Assembly: GCF_001625305.1 (NCBI RefSeq)
Contig: NW_017804642.1
Span: 114,700 to 178,699 of the forward strand
Direction of reading: 5' to 3'
Origin: Branchiostoma belcheri
Lineage: Eukaryota > Chordata > Leptocardii > Amphioxiformes > Branchiostomatidae
Length of the DNA: 64,000 nt
Shown: piece after piece, positions 56,001 through 64,000 of the stretch
How positions within the stretch are numbered: the stretch's first letter is position 1
How the letters are laid out: each line of letters starts with the position of its first letter
Translations under genes and position numbers: made by a program
Notes under the pieces: generated by a model
What the model saw: only the letters and a program-made list of their open reading frames with translations
Databases searched by the model: none
What the model was told of the DNA's origin: nothing

Positions 56001-56709
56001 ACGGACAAACGAAACTGAAAATATAATATCCATGCCATGTCATGGAGGTAATTAGAGGAGAAGCTTATTGATAAGGAAATATGAAACCTTGTGAGTACAC
56101 CATAACTATGTAAAAGCGAGTGGTAAATGTTAATCATTGAATGGAGAGAAACAGACACACTGAACGTTTTATGCTGCAGTATTATTAAAAGTTTGCATAG
56201 ACACACTTCAGATTTAATACTTTGAGCCGGTGTCACAGCGATCTTGCCCCCACTTTTTTGTCCTCCTGGTGCGGTGAGATCACTAGCGATTTTGCCCGCC
56301 TCCCGTCCCTTAGTTAGTCTACTCTTTTACACCGTACCACAGGTATGGCAGGTTCACAAATTTCATTAACAATTCTAACGATACTGTTAAGGGTTCTGTT
56401 GAAGCAACAAAGTTACTTCACAGCACAGGAATCTCAACAACACAGGATTTGAGCTGATCATTGGAAAGATAATTTTAGAGTGTTTACATACAACATAATT
56501 CTCCGAATACAACGAAATACAATTATCAGAATTATTCCACAAATCCGTGTACTTAGACATGCTTAAACGGTAGTTTACGAGGAAATAACTGATTTTATTT
56601 TTGGTCGGGGGCGAACTCGCCAAAGGGGGGCGAGGTGGGGGGGAACTAAATCACTAGAGATCAGGGCAAAAATCACGGGAGGGCGACATCGCTGTGCATG
56701 TGACACCGG

Positions 56710-57335
56710 ATCGAGTCGTCTTGGTTCAGTATCAGCCGTTTTCTACAAATAAGTTTAAAAATTGTACATTACCTTCACCTCTCGGTTCTAGCCGACAAGC
56801 AAAAATGTGGTTACTTTCTGATGACGTGTCTTGAAGTAGTCTGTCCACATCTGACCTATTTTCCCCATTCCACAGTTTACAACGGTTTTGCGTATTCATC
56901 CGCATAACATTCATCAGCGAGAATTCTAATGTTTAATAAGCTAGAAATAAGAATACTCCCCCCCCCCAAAAAAAAGTTTCATCTTTATTGCGAGAAATGA
57001 TCTCTACTTCAAGCTCTTTAGTACTATTCTAAAATACTGGTTTGCACTATTTCTTGTGATCGTCGTGATCTGTTAGCGGGGGGGAATAGGGACAGTTTGT
57101 CAGACAATTTGCCTTAAGGGCAACTTGTCGCATTAAGTGGGTAGCGCTGAATGGCAGCAACGCCGCCAAAAGTGCAGCATCCTGTCATTAACATCTGACA
57201 GCTCAGCTGCTAAGCAAAGGCTTGGGGCTCAAATAGGGAGAATCACGATGGTCAAATTGGGGCCCAAATGTTCCACTCTGCTGTTATGAAGATTGAACCC
57301 GCGAATCTTGTTCGATATGACGTCATTCGAACCAA
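56710..57335 (+). repeat. Direct duplication, copy 1
   Basis: From 'GTCGTCTTGGTTCAGTATCAG' to 'GAACCCGCGAATCTTGTTC.ATATGACGT' this repeats at 57620-58240, offset about 905 bp, with few differences. Part of it (ATCGAACGCC..TTTGGTTCGAAT in inverse) also occurs at 52225-52270. The twin 60-codon minus ORFs are by-products. Confidence 0.85.
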
Positions 57336-57619
57336 AAGGGCGTTCGATTTTGGGTTACCCGCTGTCATTTACCCGCTAAAACCCCATAAATCAGTTGTTT
57401 GGTTCTCGTGATTCTTTTTTTAATCGGAAATTGATATCAATTGGATGAAAATGTTGACACAGAGTTTAAAGTATAACATTCAAGGTAAACAAAATTACTT
57501 GTTACATTTTATTTTGACGTGTATTTACTCCCCAAGTACTTTTGTTATGGCATCACCACACCACGAAGTTGTAAACATATTGTGTTCACTCATGTTTCTT
57601 CTTCTTCTTCTTCACCAAA

Positions 57620-58240
57620 GTCGTCTTGGTTCAGTATCAGCCGTTTTCTACAAATAAGTTTAAAAATTGTACATTACCTTCACCTCTAGGTTCTAGCCGA
57701 CAGACAAAAATGTGGTTACCTTCTGATGACGTGTTTTGAAGAAGTCTGTCCACATCTGACCTATTTTTCCCATTCCACAGTTTACAACGGTTTTGCGTAT
57801 TCATCCGCATAACATTCATCAGCGAGAATTCTAATGTTTAATAAGCTAAAAATAAGAATACTCCCCCCCCCAAAAAAAAAAAAAGTTTGATCTTTATTGC
57901 GAGAAATGATCTTTACTTCAAGCTCTTTAGTACTATTCTAAAATACTGGTTTGCACTTTTTCTTGTGATCGTCGTGATCTGTTAGCGGGGGGGAATAGGG
58001 ACAGTTTGTCAGACAATTTGCCTTAAGGGCAACTTGTCGCATTAAGTGGGTAGCGCTGAATGGCAGCAACGCCGCCAAAAGTGCAGCATCCTGTCATTAA
58101 CATCTGACAGCTCAGCTGCTAAGCAAAGGCTTGGGGCTCAAATAGGGAGAATCACGATGGTCAAATTGGGGCCCAAATGTTCCACTCTGCTGTTATGAAG
58201 ATTGAACCCGCGAATCTTGTTCAATATGACGTAATTCGAA
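57620..58240 (+). repeat. Direct duplication, copy 2
   Basis: This is the second copy of 56710-57335. The intervening 57340-57615 is single-copy in this window. A homopolymer block C(8-9)A(7-12) in both copies differs in length. Confidence 0.85.
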
Positions 58241-58259
58241 CTAAACGGGTGTTCCATCT

Positions 58260-59930
58260 GGCGCTACCCGCTGTCATTTACTCATTGTATACAATGTACA
58301 AGAACATGTCTGTAACTCTAGCAACAGACCTGTATCAATGTACTGCAGAAAATACCAAATAGAAACAAATGTAAAGGTATCAACGCTGCTGAGTGTTTTT
58401 TTTTTAATGGTGACCTTTACACCCGATGTGTTCTAATAAATGTTCACGGCCTTTCTAGCTTCACATTCATGCATTAAAGCCTGACAAACACTGAGGCATA
58501 AACTCAACAACAGCACAACTTTTTCCCTGTTCTTTTTGGCGTAACTAACTCGAAAAAATCCTACATTACTGTAATCACAGTAATGACTAAAAATCTGCCC
58601 ACAGTCTTTACATTACCATTTGAATAAAGACCAAACAGACGGTGGGAGGTAAAATCACTTCCCTTGATCGAAAGAAAAAATACCGCACTTCGCTTAATCC
58701 CAAGAACACCGTCCGCCTCTTCTCTGTCGAGTCCAGTAAGTCCAGAAAGTCCAAGAGATCACCGTTCTGACCTCAAATCTACCCCGTGTGCAAGACTAAT
58801 CTTAGGCTGCTGCCACACGGTATTACGGATCAGCTACCGAAGAACACCATAGAAGAACAAGGGGTACCAAATTCCGGTGAGTAAATTTCTTCTTAATTTT
58901 CATTATGAAAATGACTGGCTTTGTTTGAAAAACCTTTTTGCCTAGTTTTGTCGACTGACCGAAAGAAAATCCAAGGTCAAGTTGGTTCAATAGACACGGG
59001 AATTGGCCAGTAATTCTCAGCAGCGTTATTTTCGACAAAATTTTCTTGGTATACCAAGTACTGACGTTGACTCACTTGAAATGCACCAGTTTGCTTCACC
59101 GTCAGACCCCCGTTGCCATGGCAACGGCCACTATGACCGCCGCCAATGCTTAACTATGTGACTTAGTACCGAAACCGCGTTCACCCCCCCCCCTTCTGCC
59201 GTAAACAAGCCTTACACTAAGTAAAAATCACTCTAAATGATAGAGTAGGCACTAATGATTATTGTTAACAAGAAAAAGAGGGCCAGAATAGTACATTTTA
59301 TTGGATAATAGGACCAATAAATGGCCCCCTAGCTCGTACGGGCCTTGGACGGGCCCTAGCCCTATGGCAGGTGCCGAAGTGCAAAGTTGGCAATATCTCA
59401 GTAACCGTTTGGAGTTGTGAAAAAAAAATTGGCCAAGTTTCACATCTTGCCTAGTTTTGTGTACTGACCGAAAGAAAATCCAAGGTCAAGTTGGTTCGAG
59501 GTAGCAGAACACAGTATTAATGGGCGACCCCCGGGGTCTGTGGCGCGGGTATAGAAAGTAGTACAGCGAATATTCTTGACTGGGTAGAAAGCCTGATAGG
59601 AGCGTCAGCAAGATGTAAATTGTGCTGTGTGGTGTAGAAATGTATCCGGTTTGAGACTGTATGATTTGAACTGTGGAGGTTTTGCAGTTCGTGTATAAAT
59701 GCGCCGAATTTCGCAACTGGGTTTCCGGGTGAGTCGGCTGCAGTTCAGGTCATCTCCGTAGAGGGCGATTTCAAAGTGTACGTTACGAGCAGATACGCTG
59801 ACAGGATTTTTAGGCTTCTAGATATTTTGTAGTTTGTACCTTCTTCTCAAACATATTCGATTTTCGTACTCTGGCTACAGTAGTACATATATAGTGGCTT
59901 GTCCGCTCCCTTAAAATGACTACCCATGAG
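58260..59930. other. Intergenic repeats and low-complexity DNA, no gene
   Basis: A 45-bp phrase 'CCTAGTTTTGT..ACTGACCGAAAGAAAATCCAAGG' occurs twice, at about 58941 and 59451. An RFX-type X-box palindrome is at 59112-59125. No exon was recognised. Confidence 0.45.
59112..59125. promoter_or_regulatory. Perfect X-box palindrome (RFX-type site)
   Basis: GTTGCCATGGCAAC is a full 14-bp palindrome equal to the consensus for RFX factors, which control ciliary and some immune genes. There is no gene start recognised next to it in this window, so its role is unknown. Confidence 0.5.
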
Positions 59931-59939
59931 CTGACAAGT

Positions 59940-61569
59940 GCGTGCACTGCACTGTAGATCGCATCGCCCAACTGCCAAATTGTCGAGGGTCAAATGTGAC
60001 GTCTTTCTAAAGTAATAGGACCCATGATATTGAGAACTGTTCCGCGATCTTTGAGAACGATCGAGAGGTTTATAGCAATATGTCGTAGTTGGTCAATACA
60101 GGTTGGTTTTGGGGGTCCTGTGACCACAAATGCTTGTTTTCACTGGTCAGAAAGTATTCCGTTTTCGAAGGAAGCATATGAGGATGCGACAGTGCGAGAG
60201 TTCTGGGTTTGCAGCCGAATTCCAGTGAACTGTTTTCTGGGCCTGGTGCCTTTTTGGTCTTGACTGCTAGGGGGCGTTTGCAGACGTCCCAGACTTGCAG
60301 GGTTGGTACTTGTTTGGGCGCAGGAAAGTTGGGTAAGGCGAGGCGCAGGCAGTACGTTGGACACCACGATCATCATACTGGTCATTCTGGCATGGCTAAT
60401 ACGAAACAGAGGCCCACTTTATATACAGCTTTTCGGGACAGCGGGACTGCCGACAGCGGGAACGCCGTGTAAAGAGAATCCCCGACAGCGACGGTGTGTC
60501 TGAAGACGTCGTGACGTCCCAACAACGGGAAATATCACCGCTGTCGTGAAAATGTGTGTATAAAGTCGTTAGATACGCCCGTTTTTAATTAGGGTATAAC
60601 AAAATCAAAAAAAAGAGGGAAAACTAGACAAGAGAGACCAGAGGTCTCTTAACTATTTGCTTTTTTTTTTAATTTTTCGACGTTCCTGAGACATAGACAA
60701 AGGAAAGGGGACACACCAACCCGTTTTTAATTGGGATATAACAAAATCAAAAAAAGAAGGAAGACTAGACAAGAGAGACAAGGGGTTTCTTAACTTTTTT
60801 TAACTTTAAAAGATGTGTCAAGCTACCCACGACAGGTTACTGTCCAGGTGCTCCCACCAACCCACTCCTGCCAACTTGACACATCCAGACCTCTGTTCAA
60901 GTCATTTGATGTGAATAGCCAGCTCCAGATAGTAACATTTTTGGTCTATCGCACGCCGCGCCGGGGCATGTGGGTTGTGCGTGTGGTACGGGAACTCATG
61001 ACACGGATAAAGGAAGGTAATTAATAAGAGACATACGCAAGAAATATGAACTATACATACTAAAGAAATAGCTTGAAATTGTTTTTAATCACAATGATTA
61101 AGAAATTGAGTTTGTACGGCCTCACAAAGGTGCATATTTTTTTCTAATGTGTTTTCTAACTGTCGACATGTTGAACATACCTTCTTATTAATAGATTTTA
61201 ATAAAAAAAATGATCAAACCTGTTTATACAATCCTGTCCCGATATCGCACTTTTGGCCGGAAACCAATCGATGGTATTGTTTGTATATTTTACTAGCACT
61301 TGATGTTTTAGTAGCGAGAATGTTAAGTTTTATTTTATACCCTTAATTTCACAATGTTCAATAGTTGTTGCCAAACATTGTACCATGTATAGTTATCGTG
61401 CAATCAATTTCTTCTTGTCTAGATTCCCATCCAAAGTTTCTGCCTACACCTACTTAGGTAACCTGTGTTAGTTACATACCGGCTATACGCGCTCGCTATC
61501 GGGGGCAGACGGAGCCTATTTCCCCCAAATGCCCGCTGGCGAGTTGACGTGTGAAGGGTGATGTATTTA
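59940..61569 (+). repeat. Paralogous segment D (empty-site copy)
   Basis: This is the uninterrupted counterpart of 35105-36142 plus 39710-40095. It includes the decayed RT fragment on the minus strand (60385-60140), the 'GACTGCCGACAGCGGGAACG' block and the TTA target at 61185-61187. A local tandem pair (60579-60655 and 60720-60795, 'CCCGTTTTTAATT.GG.TATAAC') is present only here. Confidence 0.8.
60140..60385 (-). pseudogene. LINE RT N-terminal fragment, second copy
   Basis: The frame beginning MTSMMIVVSNVLPAPRLTQL and the parallel frame with SLGRLQTPPSSQDQKGTR match the copy at 35525-35240, where the same DNA is read as the RT block 'VWDVYKRRLAVKTKKAPG'. Internal deletions break it. Inactive remnant. 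Confidence 0.65.
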
Positions 61570-61967
61570 GGCTATGTTGATTTGATTACTAGTATATGGA
61601 TGACATCCTCCGGGAGCCCCAAAACTGATGCGCGCGTGCGAATAAAAAAAGTTTTGCAAAAAAAAAGTTCTTTTCATTATGAAATCTACGTGGTCATGAG
61701 GGTTCAGCAAATGGCACAGAATATGGTTTGCCGAATAATCTAGTCTTCATATTCATTTCTTTACAATTTCGTCTTTTTTCGTTTGATTTTGGCATTCTAC
61801 GACATTGGTATAGTTTGTATTAATTTTTTTGTAACGTATGGTATATTTTTGCTCATTTTGCAACTGTTTTGTACGATTTACAGTATGGTTGAAACCTTTT
61901 TTTTTTGGAAACGGCCGAAAATTCATGCGCGCGCGGATGTCATCCATATAATCAAATCAACATGGCC
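61570..61967. mobile_element. PIF/Harbinger-like MITE, 398 bp, TTA target duplication
   Basis: The ends GGCTATGTTGATTTGATTA and, inverted, AATCAAATCAACATGGCC are followed inward by ATGGATGACATCC. TTA flanks both sides (61567-61569, 61968-61970). The paralogous position near 40093-40095 lacks it. GCGCGCG words lie just inside both ends, as in the elements at 12272 and 36143. Confidence 0.78.
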
Positions 61968-62284
61968 TTATGGTACAAAGGCGTAACTCCATTTGCCAAA
62001 CACGCAGTCACATTCACACATAATTGACTGATACGTCTCGACAGGCTAGATGTTATGTAGTAGGCCGGCTGCCATTCGTCGCTGCATGTTCCTCAATACA
62101 GTAATTACAATAATACTGAAAGATTTAACCATTAAAGGGGTCATCATTAAATTTTTTTGGATCAAAAACTGAATTATTTCAGTTAGAAATAGCCCTGTGC
62201 ATGACATTTACATTTCTGACATTTGTGGTTGGCGCTAGAGCAGCCCACATGTACAGTTTCTGGATCTATCAAAAACTATCATTA

Positions 62285-62770
62285 GGCCACAGCAAGTAAT
62301 TTTCATGGATTGCATCAGCTTGCGCGTTAACTTTCGCCTGATTTTGGGGGGAAAAAACAAGAAATCGTGTTGCCTTCTGACAGTGGTCAACATGACTAAA
62401 ATGGGCAAAGATGTCTGTTACCACGTCGGAAGGTGGATGGCAGATAAATATTAAGCGAGCAGACAAGACAAGGCTCTGATTTATTGTTTTGCCTTTTACT
62501 TTAATGCAGTGATGCGTTTTATCCCTTTCATATGTGATGCTTACTGAATCAAAACCATTTGTAAAATAAAAACTTTTGTTTTTTAGTAACAACTTATTGG
62601 ATGTTGCTATCTATAGTTGTCAGTAAACTTAGCACAATATACGTATCATTTCTTGGTTTATGATGTCAAAATTTGAAAATGTTGGAATCTTGTTTTTAAG
62701 CCCGTCTTTTACTCGCCCTATTGCATTAGATTTGGCGTCCGTGGAGGATGTTATCCATAAGATTTACCAG
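62285..62770. mobile_element. PIF/Harbinger-like element, right end truncated
   Basis: It begins after TTA with GGCCACAGCAAGTAATTTTCATGGAT and has TTGCGCGTTAACTTTCGCCTGA. Near the right it has GGCGTCC.TGGAGGATGTTATCCATAAGATTTACCAG, then stops short of the expected GTGGCC end. Its ends are closest to the 3.57-kb element. Confidence 0.65.
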
Positions 62771-62819
62771 CATACCAAATATCGTCACAATACATTAAGG
62801 CCGTCGTAATTTTTCTAAC

Positions 62820-62869
62820 TACAAATATTCGGAAACACCGACAGACAAACACATACACAAACACACACA

Positions 62870-62918
<49 letters not shown>

Positions 62919-62925
62919 CAACACC
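62820..62925 (+). repeat. CA microsatellite
   Basis: (CA)n with AAACAC and AGACA variants over about 100 bp, followed by a T run. It gives the Cys/Val ORF on the minus strand. Confidence 0.95.
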
Positions 62926-63009
62926 ATTTTTTTTTTCATTAGGGGAATGAAAACGCGTGATTTGATTTCATTTTAGTCATGTATTTTTAACTTAATCCAT
63001 TTATTAGGT

Positions 63010-64000
63010 CAGTTTTTTTTTCCAAATAATCTTTATTGTAATTTCAAAGAATAAAGACAAAGGACATGTTCACATACAAGAAAATAAATACCCAGAGACA
63101 TTTGCAAACAATACATCAGTCTAACAATTTACCATATAGTGGACCCCATTTCAACATATGTTTATCCATTTTCCCACAGTTTTGTGCTATCACATATTCT
63201 AGTCTATGATAGTATTTAACATAACATGTAAAGCCCTTAATCGTGACCAACTTAAACTGTCTGTGTTTATATAGAGAGAGCTTTAATATCAATAACAATA
63301 TATTAAGGACAATAGGATGATTAACTGATATACCTAATATGATAATTCTGGGTGTGAGCTTAATTTCTGTATCAACATGTTGTTTTATCCAAAACTCCAC
63401 ATCCCCCAGAAACCCCACAAGAGAGGTACAATGGCAAAAAATATGTAAAGGTGTCTCCTCTTCCAAATTACAATAAGAACATAATGAGTCCTCTGCTAAG
63501 TTCCATCTATATAACGTATTTTTGAGAGCAAGAAAGTTATGTAACAATTTATACTGAAATACTCTTATATAAGAATCAATAGTTGTTTTATAAATTAAAC
63601 TGTAATACAAATCCCATTGTATTTGTATGTTAAAAAGATCTATCCAATATTCCTGGGCTTTACAGTGGAAATCAACAAAGTTCCTTGCTACCAAATGAAA
63701 TCTATATAATTCCTTATTGATCTTCGCACCTTATAACCACTTTGAATATCTTATACCAGGCATAAGAACAGTTACACAGTGTTGATTACCATAAATCATC
63801 TGTTTCCATTCCTGAGGAATACTTGATAACAACTGTAAATACATAAGCTCATTACAGAATCTTCCATATTTCTCAGTGAAAGCTGTATATGATAAAAAAT
63901 ATCCATCCATGTCCAATAAGTCATTAATAAAGAGTATTTTCCTTTGGCTGAAGGTCTTTCCAAAAAAAAGGGTAAACCATTAATAAGTATATTTCGAATT
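63010..64000 (-). pseudogene. 3' part of an L1/Tx1-like LINE ORF2, cut by the window edge
   Basis: Minus-strand frames read FINDLLD, MDGYFLSYTAFTEKYGRF, YLQLLSSIPQEW, then (63694-63116) IQWDLYYSLIYKTTIDSYIR, VFQYKLLHNFLALKNTLYRW, SLCSYCNLEEETPLHIFCHC and a C-terminal helix. This is the post-RT and zinc-finger region (CxYC...H.FC.C) of L1-clade elements. Frame changes between 63694 and 63731 and near the right edge show decay. A minus-strand AATAAAG and an A run at about 63025-63013 mark the 3' end. Confidence 0.82.

Overview
The window looks like invertebrate chordate DNA, most likely an amphioxus (Branchiostoma). This is inferred, not proven. Genes are cut into many short GT/AG exons. The proteins are chordate mosaics of extracellular modules (D8C/uromodulin, pentraxin, MAM, SRCR, LDLa). 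The rest is packed with foldback and TIR elements, decayed LINEs and microsatellites. No bacterial features, CRISPR, rRNA or tRNA genes were recognised. One assembly gap of 940 N lies at 36921-37860.

Three gene loci can be built with consistent splice phases. (1) Minus strand, 16297 to 3657: a signal-peptide exon, two pentraxin exons carrying a frameshift and an in-frame stop, and a D8C exon. The gene probably continues off the left edge. (2) Plus strand, 17014 to 30886: a 24-exon type I receptor of about 1174 residues. Its order is signal peptide, D8C, MAM, SRCR (group A), LDLa, MAM, LDLa, MAM, transmembrane helix, tyrosine-rich tail with a consensus ITAM spacing, SAM, U-box. Its first exon exists in three tandem copies at 17.0, 17.9 and 19.0 kb. 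Loci 1 and 2 are head to head, about 0.7 kb apart. (3) Minus strand, 54951 to 43484: a complete 11-exon, 459-residue SLC17-type anion transporter.

The receptor is the most exciting item. It joins a scavenger-receptor-like ectodomain to a cytoplasmic SAM plus U-box E3-ligase module in one polypeptide, so ligand binding, ITAM-type phosphotyrosine signalling and ubiquitination could be coupled in one molecule.

The repeat fraction is informative in itself. A TIR family with TTA/TAA target-site duplications (PIF/Harbinger-like) has inserted at least three times. Paralogous copies of the flanking DNA within the window preserve the empty sites. One insertion is 3.57 kb and carries a palindromic 41-bp array and spliced-looking sequence. 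LINE remnants (an R2-like 3' end, CR1/jockey-like RT pieces, an L1/Tx1-like end at the right edge) and a large foldback of tandem repeats at 51.2-52.0 kb fill most of the rest.
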